From: an uncultured Oscillospiraceae bacterium
GTDB lineage: Bacteria; Bacillota; Clostridia; Oscillospirales; Ruminococcaceae
Assembly (NCBI GenBank): GCA_934513685.1
Contig: CAKSWY010000029.1
Coordinates: forward strand, 1-30,713
Direction: 5' to 3'
DNA: 30,713 nucleotides
This document shows, in pieces, positions 1 through 6,202 of the stretch (positions within the stretch are counted from its first letter, which is position 1; each line of letters begins with the position of its first letter). A program made the position numbers and the translations under genes. The notes beneath the pieces are model-generated. The model was not told where the DNA came from. It did no database searches and saw only the letters and a list, made by a program, of their open reading frames with translations.

Positions 1-63
1 CAGCAAAGCAAGTAGGATAACACTTCGTCATTCTCCATTTCCGGTTGCTGCCATGAGATGCCA

Positions 64-91
64 CCTCATCCGCCTCATCCGCCTCACTCCG
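64..91. repeat. Short tandem repeat, possible part of a dispersed element
   Basis: Two exact copies of CCTCATCCG (64-72 and 73-81) are followed by a one-base-longer variant, CCTCACTCCG (82-91), and directly by the terminator hairpin at 98-123. Tandem units of this kind next to a CCCCTCAAGGGG-type hairpin resemble small dispersed elements found between genes in gut Firmicutes; that likeness is from memory and not tested here. No convincing gene covers it. Confidence 0.4.
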
Positions 92-97
92 TTCGGC

Positions 98-123
98 AAC
101 TTCCCCTCAAGGGGAAGTTTTTT
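98..123 (+). terminator. Rho-independent terminator
   Basis: A perfect 9-bp stem (AACTTCCCC / GGGGAAGTT) with a TCAA loop is followed by a run of T on the plus strand. There is no A-run on its left side, so it points rightward. It would end a plus-strand gene lying left of the window, converging on sigF, rather than sigF itself. Confidence 0.7.
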
Positions 124-135
124 CTTCACTGTCTC

Positions 136-810
136 TCACCCCTGCAGCAGCATTGCGCGCAGTTCGCTCAGAAGTTTTCTCTCGCGTCGCGAAATCTGCA
201 CCTGGGTCGTGCCGAGCACTGTGGCGGTCTCGCTCTGGGTTTTCCCGCGGTAGAAGCGCAGGGTCAGCAGCAGGCGGTCTCGCTCTGGGAGGGCCTGCAT
301 CGCTTCGGCAAGCCCGATCCGGTCCGCCAGTTCTTCTTCTGGCGAGTCCACCGGAATGTCCCACTCTCGGGCGTCCTCCTCTTCCCCCGCCGGCGTCAGA
401 CTGAGTGCCGGTTGGCCAGCCCGAATCGCCAGTGCGATCTGCTCCGGTTTGGCGTTCAGCTGCTGGGCCAGCTGGTTCACGGTTGGTTCACAGCCCTGCG
501 TTTTCAAAAAGCGCTCCCGGCAGGCATTGATTTTCAGCCCCAGCTCCTTGGTGGAACGGCTCACCTTCACGGTGCCGCCGTCCCGGAACAGCTTTCGGAT
601 CTCCCCCAGAATCACCGGGACTGCATAGGTAGAAAAGCACAGCCCGCGGCTGTCGTCGAACCCATCGTAGGCCTTTACCAGCCCCACGCACCCGGCCGAG
701 TACAGGTCATCGTATTCAATGCCTCTTCCTCGAAACCGCCCGGCACAGGCGTGCGCCAACCCCAGATTCTGCTCAATAAACTGCTCCCGCGGCCCCAATT
801 TGACCGTCAT
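136..810 (-). CDS. sigF: RNA polymerase sporulation sigma factor, sigma-F
   Basis: A 224-residue sigma-70 family factor that directs the first forespore-specific transcription in endospore formers. Region 2 carries FSTYAVPVILGEIRKLFRDG followed by GTVKVSRS, which fits sigma-F better than sigma-G (which has a DNNP-type sequence there). Region 4 ends in a helix-turn-helix with TQSETATVLGTTQVQISRRE. It is the last gene of a three-gene operon behind spoIIAB, 41 bases downstream. The N-terminus begins about 30 residues later than the Bacillus subtilis protein (about 255 residues), so part of the segment before region 2.1 is missing or never existed in this lineage. The identity rests on both the motifs and the operon order. 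Activity is expected to be held by SpoIIAB until SpoIIAA is dephosphorylated. Confidence 0.95.
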   Translation of the reverse strand: MTVKLGPREQFIEQNLGLAHACAGRFRGRGIEYDDLYSAGCVGLVKAYDGFDDSRGLCFSTYAVPVILGEIRKLFRDGGTVKVSRSTKELGLKINACRERFLKTQGCEPTVNQLAQQLNAKPEQIALAIRAGQPALSLTPAGEEEDAREWDIPVDSPEEELADRIGLAEAMQALPERDRLLLTLRFYRGKTQSETATVLGTTQVQISRRERKLLSELRAMLLQG

Positions 811-851
811 AGCCGATCCCCTCCTTTATAGTATGTATAAAAGAGAGTCGC

Positions 852-1289
852 TCACTCCTTCACCGAAAGCTGCTTTTTCAGGATCACCTTCGTGCCTTTT
901 CCGGGCTTGGAGCGCACCTGCACCCCGTCCATAAAGCTTTGCATCACCGCGAATCCCAGGCCCGCCCGTTCTTCCGGGTTGCCGGTGGTAAAGAGCGGCT
1001 CCATGGCGCGGTCAACGTCCGGGATGCCCACGCCTTTGTCGGACACTGTAATTTTCACCAGCCCGTTCTCGTAGAGGGCCACGGTCAGGGTAATCACGCC
1101 CAGCCCGCCGGGGTATGCATGAACAATGCAGTTGGTCACCGCTTCCGACACCGCCGTCTTGATGTCCGCCAGCTGCGGCACGGTGGGGTCCGCCTGGGCA
1201 AGAAACGCCGCCAGCGCCCCGCGGGCAAAGCTCTCGTTGACACTGCGTGATAAAAACACAAAGCGCGCCGTGTTGATGGGTTTCATCAT
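852..1289 (-). CDS. spoIIAB: Anti-sigma-F factor and serine kinase SpoIIAB
   Basis: A 145-residue GHKL-type ATPase that binds and inhibits sigma-F and phosphorylates SpoIIAA. Visible motifs are the N-box (EAVTNCIVHAY), the G1 box (DKGVGIPD) and the G2 box (ERAGLGFAVM), with GTKV near the end. The SRSVNESFARG segment near residue 14 matches the partner-binding region of the Bacillus protein. Its start overlaps the end of spoIIAA by 4 bases (ATGA type), which implies translational coupling and a fixed ratio of the two partners. Length equals the family norm. Confidence 0.96.
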   Translation of the reverse strand: MMKPINTARFVFLSRSVNESFARGALAAFLAQADPTVPQLADIKTAVSEAVTNCIVHAYPGGLGVITLTVALYENGLVKITVSDKGVGIPDVDRAMEPLFTTGNPEERAGLGFAVMQSFMDGVQVRSKPGKGTKVILKKQLSVKE

Positions 1290-1597
1290 GCCTGTCCTCC
1301 TTTCTGGTAGGCCACTCGGGCCAGCTGCAACATACGTTCCACGGCAGCCGGTGGGTGCTGCACCACCAGTTTTCCCTCCAGCTGCATCATGCGGCGCTGC
1401 CGCCCCAGAATCAGCCCGACGCCAGAAGAATCCATAAAGCTGACCCCGCCGAAATCCAGAACCAGAACCCGCGGCAGCTGCCGCAGGGTCGTCTCGTCAA
1501 TGCGCTGCCGCAGCGTCTGCGCAGTGTGATGGTCAATTTCTCCGCTCAGATACGCCACCAGCACCTCTCCGGCGCTTTGAAATGCCACATCCGCCAT
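1286..1597 (-). CDS. spoIIAA: Anti-sigma-F factor antagonist SpoIIAA
   Basis: A 103-residue STAS-domain protein. In its unphosphorylated form it binds SpoIIAB and frees sigma-F. The phosphorylation site is seen in FMDSSGVGLILGR, with Ser58 the expected target and Asp56 before it. The ATG at 1595-1597 follows a GGGAG ribosome site (1606-1610). It is the first gene of the spoIIA operon. I looked upstream for a sigma-H type promoter and could not identify one with confidence. The SpoIIE phosphatase that acts on it is not in this window. Confidence 0.95.
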   Translation of the reverse strand: MADVAFQSAGEVLVAYLSGEIDHHTAQTLRQRIDETTLRQLPRVLVLDFGGVSFMDSSGVGLILGRQRRMMQLEGKLVVQHPPAAVERMLQLARVAYQKGGQA

Positions 1598-1663
1598 ATC
1601 GTTTTCTCCCTTCCCAACGGGATTTCTCCCGTCCGTTTTCAGGCGTTTGGGTCCGCAGCAAAC

Positions 1664-1711
1664 AACAAAACCCGTACACCGATGGTTTTAACACCAGTGT
1701 ACGGGTTTTTC
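1664..1711. terminator. Bidirectional terminator between the HD gene and spoIIA
   Basis: A 13-bp perfect stem (AAAACCCGTACAC / GTGTACGGGTTTT, arms 1667-1679 and 1697-1709) with a 17-nt loop. A-rich and T-rich flanks let it work in both directions. The natural role is to end the minus-strand YdbC/HD unit before the spoIIA operon begins. Confidence 0.8.
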
Positions 1712-1745
1712 GCTGCAAATGCTGCCGCAGTGTGTCGGCGATGGT

Positions 1746-2315
1746 TCAGTGGCGGCCGGTTCCCTTTTCCATCAGATAGGTGGCTTTCAGGTCGGCCATG
1801 TGCAGTTTGACTGCAATGGGGTAGGCGTCATACGCCTGGCTGATGGCAAAACAGCCGCCCTTTGCGGCATCGTCGAAGCCGCCCATGTGCCAGCGAATGG
1901 CCACCGCCTCCGCCGTTTTGAGCTTCATGAACCGTTCAATGAGAAACACGCTCTTCTCGCCATGGCCATAGGGGAATGCGTCCTCCACGGTAAAGGTCGG
2001 CACGCGCTCCCACTGGCCGGCTTCGTTTTTCACATTGCGGAAGCCCGGCTTGTAATAGTTTGCCTTGCACAAATCGTGCAGCAGTGCACAGATGGCAAAA
2101 CTCTCGGGGCTGTCGCCCTCTTCCAGCTGTTCCATCAGCGCATGGTAGACGTTCAGGCTGTGCATCACAAGCCCTTCCGCACAGGCGCCGTGGAACCGCG
2201 TGGAGGCCGGAGCGGTAAAAAAATCCGTTCCTTCCATCCAAGTCAACAGCTTTTCGGAGCCGGGGCGGGCGATCTGGCTGCGGAATATCTCACAGAATTC
2301 CTCTTTGTAGCCCAT
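1746..2315 (-). CDS. HD-domain phosphohydrolase-like protein
   Basis: 189 residues. The metal-binding pattern of HD hydrolases is visible: a histidine in GLVMHSLNVYHAL, then the HD doublet in ALLHDLCKANYY, followed by later histidines (GHGEKS and RWHMGGF). Such proteins hydrolyse phosphomonoester or phosphodiester bonds in nucleotides, but the substrate cannot be read from the sequence. The ATG overlaps the stop of the YdbC-like gene by one base (TAATG), so the two are translated as a coupled pair from the promoter at 2570-2598. No signal peptide or membrane segment is seen, so it should be cytosolic. Confidence 0.8.
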   Translation of the reverse strand: MGYKEEFCEIFRSQIARPGSEKLLTWMEGTDFFTAPASTRFHGACAEGLVMHSLNVYHALMEQLEEGDSPESFAICALLHDLCKANYYKPGFRNVKNEAGQWERVPTFTVEDAFPYGHGEKSVFLIERFMKLKTAEAVAIRWHMGGFDDAAKGGCFAISQAYDAYPIAVKLHMADLKATYLMEKGTGRH

Positions 2316-2536
2316 TACAGCTCCATATCCTCCAAAATGCCCTTGAGGATGGCCAGCTCGTCGTGGGTCAGGCTGATGCCCTTCCCCATCTTGACCCCAT
2401 CGGGCGCCCAGTCGCGGATGTCATACTTCGGCTCGCGGCCGTTCCAGCTGACCATGTTCAGCTGGCGCTCCCAGCCGTTGGGGTTCTGCGAAAGCACCGC
2501 AATGCGTTCCGTGATCTCGTATTTGAATTCTGCCAT
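2315..2536 (-). CDS. YdbC-like PC4/Sub1 family single-strand nucleic acid binding protein
   Basis: 73 residues. The pattern FKYEITERIAVLS, then GWERQLNMVSWN, PKYDIRDW and MGKGISLT matches the small bacterial YdbC/PC4 family, whose members bind single-stranded DNA. I start it at the ATG at 2534-2536 because GGAAGG (2545-2550) lies 8 bases ahead; an upstream in-frame ATG at 2557 would add seven residues but overlaps that ribosome site. It is the first gene of a two-gene unit with the HD protein. Its role in this organism is not known. Confidence 0.82.
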   Translation of the reverse strand: MAEFKYEITERIAVLSQNPNGWERQLNMVSWNGREPKYDIRDWAPDGVKMGKGISLTHDELAILKGILEDMEL

Positions 2537-2569
2537 GGATGGCACCTTCCTTTTCATTAGTCTGGGTAC

Positions 2570-2598
2570 ATTCTAATGGTTTGAATTGGAAAATGCAA
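2570..2598 (-). promoter_or_regulatory. Promoter for the YdbC-HD unit
   Basis: Read on the minus strand, TTGCAT (2593-2598) and TAGAAT (2570-2575) are 17 bases apart. The -10 box has five of six consensus bases; the -35 box is weaker. The position, about 35 bases ahead of the start codon, fits. Confidence 0.6.
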
Positions 2599-2671
2599 GT
2601 CCCTTCCGGCAGTCGATCCCGCTCTTGCCACATCCCGGCCCGATTGTTCTCCTCCGGCGTTTCCGTCTGGC

Positions 2672-2977
2672 TTAATAAATGAATCTCTGGCGGTCATCCC
2701 GCAGATTTTCCACCGCGCGCGGTGTTTCCACCCAGCCATCCACACCGGCCGCCGCCTGAACATCCATATAATACATCAACCCCCGCAGGCTGCCGCCCAG
2801 CATGGCGCGGGCCGCCGCCTGCTGGCTGGGCAGGCAATGGGCGAGCGTCCGCCGGTCCACCGCACCGGGGGCCGCCTTGCCCGCCGGGTGGTTGACCAGC
2901 GGCGGCAGCGGGTCCCGGGGTATGGGTTTTGGTTTTTCCGGCACAGTATTTTCCTCCTGGTTCAAATGCTGTTTCAT
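2672..2977 (-). CDS. Hypothetical protein, 101 residues
   Basis: I do not recognise this protein. The start at 2975-2977 is chosen because AGGAGG (2985-2990) lies 8 bases upstream; a frame opening further upstream at 3040 lacks that support. The first half is hydrophilic and proline-rich (PEKPKPIPRDPLPPL), the second half is more compact, with SQQAAARAMLGGSLRGLMYYMD that could form a helix, and the end is charged (VENLRDDRQRFIY). No signal peptide or membrane span is seen. It stands alone between the YdbC unit and the tRNA promoter, which fires the other way. A role in sporulation would fit the neighbourhood but nothing in the sequence shows it. Confidence 0.6.
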   Translation of the reverse strand: MKQHLNQEENTVPEKPKPIPRDPLPPLVNHPAGKAAPGAVDRRTLAHCLPSQQAAARAMLGGSLRGLMYYMDVQAAAGVDGWVETPRAVENLRDDRQRFIY

Positions 2978-3091
2978 ATCAGTCGCCTCCTGGCCACAGC
3001 TTGCCCCAAACAAGCCCTTGCTATACGCCCGTAAAAACATCGCTGTTCATCGTCTGTTTTTCAAAAAATTCAAATTTTATCAAAAAATCAG

Positions 3092-3120
3092 TTGACAAAG
3101 ACGCTCCCCCGCGCTATAAT
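3092..3120 (+). promoter_or_regulatory. Consensus promoter for the tRNA genes
   Basis: TTGACA (3092-3097) and TATAAT (3115-3120) are both perfect and 17 bases apart. Transcription would start near 3127, about 37 bases before the tRNA-Gln. Such strength is usual for stable RNA genes. Confidence 0.92.
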
Positions 3121-3163
3121 AAGCAACGTTGAGAGCACAACAGATTCTCACACATCCAAATAT

Positions 3164-3237
3164 TGGGGATTTGCATAGTGGCAGTGCGGTAGACTCTGAC
3201 TCTACTTGTGGTGGTTCGATTCCATCATCCCCAACCA
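3164..3237 (+). tRNA. tRNA-Gln, anticodon CTG
   Basis: 74 bases including an encoded CCA. Acceptor arms TGGGGAT and ATCCCCA pair fully; the anticodon stem GTAGA/TCTAC closes a 7-base loop CTCTGAC with anticodon CTG; the T arm GGTGG-TTCGATT-CCATC has one G-T pair. It reads CAG codons. Confidence 0.93.
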
Positions 3238-3274
3238 AAATTGCAGCAGCACCCGATTGCTGCTGCAATTTTTT
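3238..3274 (+). terminator. Terminator after tRNA-Gln
   Basis: A long stem of AAATTGCAGCAGC with GCTGCTGCAATTT, an 8-base loop and a T6 run. It directly follows the encoded CCA. Since no separate promoter is seen before tRNA-Pro, some transcripts must read through, or the hairpin serves as a processing and attenuation point. Confidence 0.8.
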
Positions 3275-3277
3275 CAT

Positions 3278-3353
3278 CGGGGTGTAGCGCAGTTGGTAGC
3301 GCGCCTGGTTCGGGACTAGGAAGCCGTGGGTTCAAATCCCGTCACTCCGACCA
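3278..3353 (+). tRNA. tRNA-Pro, anticodon CGG
   Basis: 76 bases with an encoded CCA. Acceptor arms are CGGGGTG and CACTCCG (one G-T pair); the anticodon stem CCTGG/CTAGG closes the loop TTCGGGA with anticodon CGG; the D arm has GCGC-AGTTGGTA-GCGC. It reads CCG codons, in keeping with the GC-rich coding here. Confidence 0.93.
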
Positions 3354-3354
3354 C

Positions 3355-3386
3355 AGACCTGTGACAGTTGTCACGGGTCTATTTTT
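3355..3386 (+). terminator. Terminator after tRNA-Pro
   Basis: A stem of AGACCTGTGACA with TGTCACGGGTCT (one G-T pair) followed by ATTTTT. It starts one base after the CCA end. Confidence 0.8.
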
Positions 3387-3429
3387 GTCCTCAGCCGTTT
3401 TTGCACTTTGCAAACGCAGAACATAAGCA

Positions 3430-3467
3430 AACGCCCACCCTGCACCGACATGCAGGATGGGCGTTTT
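3430..3467. terminator. Terminator between the tRNA unit and the DUF4230 genes
   Basis: Stem AACGCCCACCCTGCA with TGCAGGATGGGCGTT (one mismatch) and a run of T6 on the plus strand. The left side is only modestly A-rich, so it is better as a rightward stop, but it may also stop the leftward DUF4230 transcripts whose last gene ends at 3516. Confidence 0.7.
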
Positions 3468-3515
3468 TTCAATTCCGGCCGCGTTTCACGCCGCGGGCTG
3501 TTTGTACGCTTCGGG

Positions 3516-4112
3516 TCAGGCGTTCTCGTCCTCTTCCAGGTAATGGAATTCCACCCGATACTCCGTTCCAGTGGCCTTGGCCAGGCTGGTCACATAATTT
3601 TTCAGCAGTTCCTCCACCCTTGTCTGGGCCAGATCCAGCATATCGCTGTCGGCCTCCACCGTCTGCTGCAGATTATTCTGTGCTTCCTGAAATGCACGCA
3701 CCTCGTCCTCCGCCGTCACAGGGGCAGAGTCCTTATCCACAATGTAGGAATCCGGGCTGAGCGAATCTCCGTTCACCTTGCACCTAAGCACCTCTGCCTT
3801 GGGCAGGGTAACCTTCACCACATTGCCCTCAAGGTCCATGCTCACCTGATTCACATCGATTCCAAGAACCGCGGTGGCCGAATATTCCACCCAGAAGCGC
3901 TTGTCCTTCGTCATCCAGAGAAATTTCGATGCATCCTTTTGTTCAAATTTCGCAAGGTTGTGGTAATCGCATTCCAGCACCGCCAGCTGGCAGATCGCCT
4001 TCATCTGCTCCTCCTGCGGAACTGGAAGCACCGGCGCCTCTGCCTTGCCGCAGGCAGTGGTCAAAAGCAGCAGGGCCGTCATGCAGGCTGCCGCCACACT
4101 CTGTTTTTTCAT
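3516..4112 (-). CDS. DUF4230-like lipoprotein
   Basis: 198 residues. It begins with a lipoprotein signal: a short basic start, a hydrophobic stretch and the lipobox LTTAC with the lipidated Cys at 21, so the mature protein is anchored outside the membrane. The rest has no membrane span; the fold with alternating strands and a final helical part resembles DUF4230, as does its paralogue just upstream. I prefer the ATG at 4110-4112, which has GAGGTGA 5-6 bases ahead, over a GTG nine bases earlier. Ten bases separate it from the upstream gene, so the two are co-transcribed. Function is unknown. Confidence 0.72.
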   Translation of the reverse strand: MKKQSVAAACMTALLLLTTACGKAEAPVLPVPQEEQMKAICQLAVLECDYHNLAKFEQKDASKFLWMTKDKRFWVEYSATAVLGIDVNQVSMDLEGNVVKVTLPKAEVLRCKVNGDSLSPDSYIVDKDSAPVTAEDEVRAFQEAQNNLQQTVEADSDMLDLAQTRVEELLKNYVTSLAKATGTEYRVEFHYLEEDENA

Positions 4113-4122
4113 CGCGCTCACC

Positions 4123-4740
4123 TCATTCCACCACCAGCGTGTATTCCGGGTACAGCTGCTCGATCAGCGGGCGGGTCAGGGCTTCCACCGCATTCACCGC
4201 ATTCTCCCGGGCAAGCTCCAAAATGGCCTCACTGCTGCCGCACTCACGATCTGCATCCTCCTGGCAGGCCTTGTAGGCCCGCTCGGTCACGCCGGATGTA
4301 TTGGCCTTTTTGCTGTTGAACATAAAATCCAGCGAGGCCATATCCACATCTGCATCCATGTAATAGGCATCCGGGACCCGGATCGTCACCGTCTTGCTGG
4401 CCTCATCGATCTCCGGCTGCAAATCGGCAAAGTCCACCCCGGCCTGTACCTGTGCTTCATAGGCGACGTAATAGTCCAGCTTGTCGGGATTTTTTTCGTT
4501 CATCACCTCGGCCACGCCGTTGTAGGTGGAGGTAACCGTGGAAAGGTCGCTCACCGGGATCATATCGGTCAGCGTTGAAACGGTCAGCACCTGCGCCTCC
4601 GGCTTTTTCCGGTGCTCGTTCACCCGCAGGGCCACCAGCACCGCCACGGCTGCCGCCAGCACCACGATCAGAATCATCATCCACTTGCGGAGCTTCTTAT
4701 CCAGCTTTCGGCTGAATGCCCCCCACAGGTTCTTGCTCAT
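4123..4740 (-). CDS. DUF4230-like membrane-anchored protein
   Basis: 205 residues. One membrane segment lies near residues 20-41 (MMILIVVLAAAVAVLVAL), after a basic start, so the rest faces outward. The extracytoplasmic part has STLTDMIPVSDLSTVTSTYNGVAEV, a pattern of DUF4230 proteins. It is the first gene of a two-gene unit with the lipoprotein paralogue, and GGAG lies 8 bases before the ATG. The pair probably forms a surface module, but substrate and role are unknown. Confidence 0.75.
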   Translation of the reverse strand: MSKNLWGAFSRKLDKKLRKWMMILIVVLAAAVAVLVALRVNEHRKKPEAQVLTVSTLTDMIPVSDLSTVTSTYNGVAEVMNEKNPDKLDYYVAYEAQVQAGVDFADLQPEIDEASKTVTIRVPDAYYMDADVDMASLDFMFNSKKANTSGVTERAYKACQEDADRECGSSEAILELARENAVNAVEALTRPLIEQLYPEYTLVVE

Positions 4741-4794
4741 CGCTGCTTCTCCTTTTATAAAAAGCCAAAAAGCGGTTTTTCTACGTTGGGGTTC

Positions 4795-4823
4795 ATTATA
4801 CTGCTTCCGACCGTATCCCGCAA
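4795..4823 (-). promoter_or_regulatory. Promoter for the DUF4230 pair
   Basis: On the minus strand TTGCGG (4818-4823) and a perfect TATAAT (4795-4800) are 17 bases apart. The start of transcription would be near 4788, leaving a short leader before the ATG at 4740. Confidence 0.75.
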
Positions 4824-4890
4824 GATGGCTGACTTTCCATCATTTTTTCTGCATTTTACCCAGCCTTCACCCACTGTGTACACAAATCGG

Positions 4891-4919
4891 TTGACAAAAT
4901 TTCGTTTGGGGCATACTCT
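4891..4919 (+). promoter_or_regulatory. Promoter for the phosphofructokinase gene
   Basis: Perfect TTGACA (4891-4896), 17-base spacer and a weak -10, TACTCT (4914-4919). It is back to back with the minus-strand promoter at 4795-4823. Confidence 0.65.
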
Positions 4920-4995
4920 CTTATTTGTAAAGGAAATTGCGCGGGCGGGGCTGTCTGTATGCCCGCACCGCACTTGCAAAGAGGGGTTAAAAGGT

Positions 4996-6072
4996 ATGAA
5001 AAAACGTGTAGGCATCCTTACTTCCGGCGGCGACTGCCCCGGCCTGAACGCCACCCTGCGCGGCGTGGCCAAGGCGCTGTATGAGCGCATGGGCGATAAT
5101 GTGGAAATCGTGGGCATCTCCAACGGCTATTACGGCCTGATCAACGGCGACGCGCGGGTGATGCAGCCGGATGAATTTTCCGGCATTCTGACGGTGGGCG
5201 GCACCATCCTCGGCACCAAGCGCACCCCCTTTAAGCTGATGCGCGTAGTGGGAGACGACCAGGTGGATAAGGTGGCCGCCATGAAGAAGAATTATAAGGA
5301 CCTGAAGCTGGACTGCCTGCTTACCCTGGGCGGCAACGGCACCCACAAAACCGCCAACCTGCTCAGCGAGGAGGGGCTGAACATCATCGGCCTGCCCAAG
5401 ACCATTGACAACGACATTTACGGCACCGACGTGACCTTCGGCTTCCACACCGCCGTGGACATTGCCACCGAGGTGATCGACCGGGTTCACACCACCGCCG
5501 GCAGTCACAGCCGCGTGATGGTGGTGGAGTTGATGGGCAACAAGGCCGGTTGGCTGACCCTGTACGCCGGCATTGCCGGCGGCGCGGACATCATCCTGAT
5601 TCCCGAGCTGCCCTATTCCATCGACCATGTGTGCGCCGCCGTGGAAAAGCGCGCACAAAAGGGCAAGAACTTCTCCATTCTGGCGGTGGCCGAGGGTGTG
5701 TATGACGTGGAGGAAGCCCGCATGAAGAAGAAGGAGCGGGCTGCCCGCCGGGCTGCCGCCGGTGAAACCACCGCCACCAACCGCATTGCCCGGCAGATCG
5801 AGCAAATGACCGGATTTGAAACCCGCGTCTGCGTGCCCGGCCATATGCAGCGGGGCGGCTCTCCCTCCGCCTACGACCGGGTGCTGGCCACCCAGTTCGG
5901 CACCTACGCCGCCAAACTGGTGGAGGCTGAGCGCTTCGGCGTGACCGTGGCCATGAAGAACGGCCATGTGTGCGAAAACGCCCTCAGTGAGATCGCCGGT
6001 AAGAGCCGCCTTGTGCCTGAAAGCCACGATATGCTGGCCGTGGCCCGCCGCATGGGCATCAGCCTGGGCTGA
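4996..6072 (+). CDS. pfkA: 6-phosphofructokinase, G/K-type
   Basis: 358 residues. Phosphorylates fructose 6-phosphate to the 1,6-bisphosphate in glycolysis. Conserved parts are GILTSGGDCPGLNA (7-20), the catalytic PKTIDND (134-140, Asp138), ETR and GHMQRGGSPSAYDR. Two positions decide the phosphoryl donor in this family. Here the motif is GGNGT (112-116), with Gly where PPi enzymes have Asp, and Lys135 where ATP-only bacterial PFKs have Gly. This mixed G/K pattern is known in clostridial and actinobacterial group III enzymes and does not settle ATP against PPi. Asn114 replaces the usual Mg-binding Asp of GGDGS. The start at 4996 follows GAGGGG by 9 bases; the frame stays open further upstream but has no ribosome site. 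Confidence 0.93.
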   Translation: MKKRVGILTSGGDCPGLNATLRGVAKALYERMGDNVEIVGISNGYYGLINGDARVMQPDEFSGILTVGGTILGTKRTPFKLMRVVGDDQVDKVAAMKKNYKDLKLDCLLTLGGNGTHKTANLLSEEGLNIIGLPKTIDNDIYGTDVTFGFHTAVDIATEVIDRVHTTAGSHSRVMVVELMGNKAGWLTLYAGIAGGADIILIPELPYSIDHVCAAVEKRAQKGKNFSILAVAEGVYDVEEARMKKKERAARRAAAGETTATNRIARQIEQMTGFETRVCVPGHMQRGGSPSAYDRVLATQFGTYAAKLVEAERFGVTVAMKNGHVCENALSEIAGKSRLVPESHDMLAVARRMGISLG

Positions 6073-6091
6073 CCGTTTTTTCAGCACAGCT

Positions 6092-6143
6092 GCCGGGGTG
6101 AGCGACCGATGAACCCAAACGGTCATGCCCGCCTCGGCTTTTT
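6092..6143 (+). terminator. Terminator after pfkA
   Basis: An imperfect hairpin with outer arm GCCG/CGGC and inner arm GACCG/CGGTC, followed by TTTTT (6139-6143). The centre has mismatches, so strength is uncertain. Confidence 0.55.
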
Positions 6144-6202
6144 GTGTATGATTTTGTCATCGAAACACATTTTCCAGTCTTTTCAACACGAGGAACCCAT
6201 TC

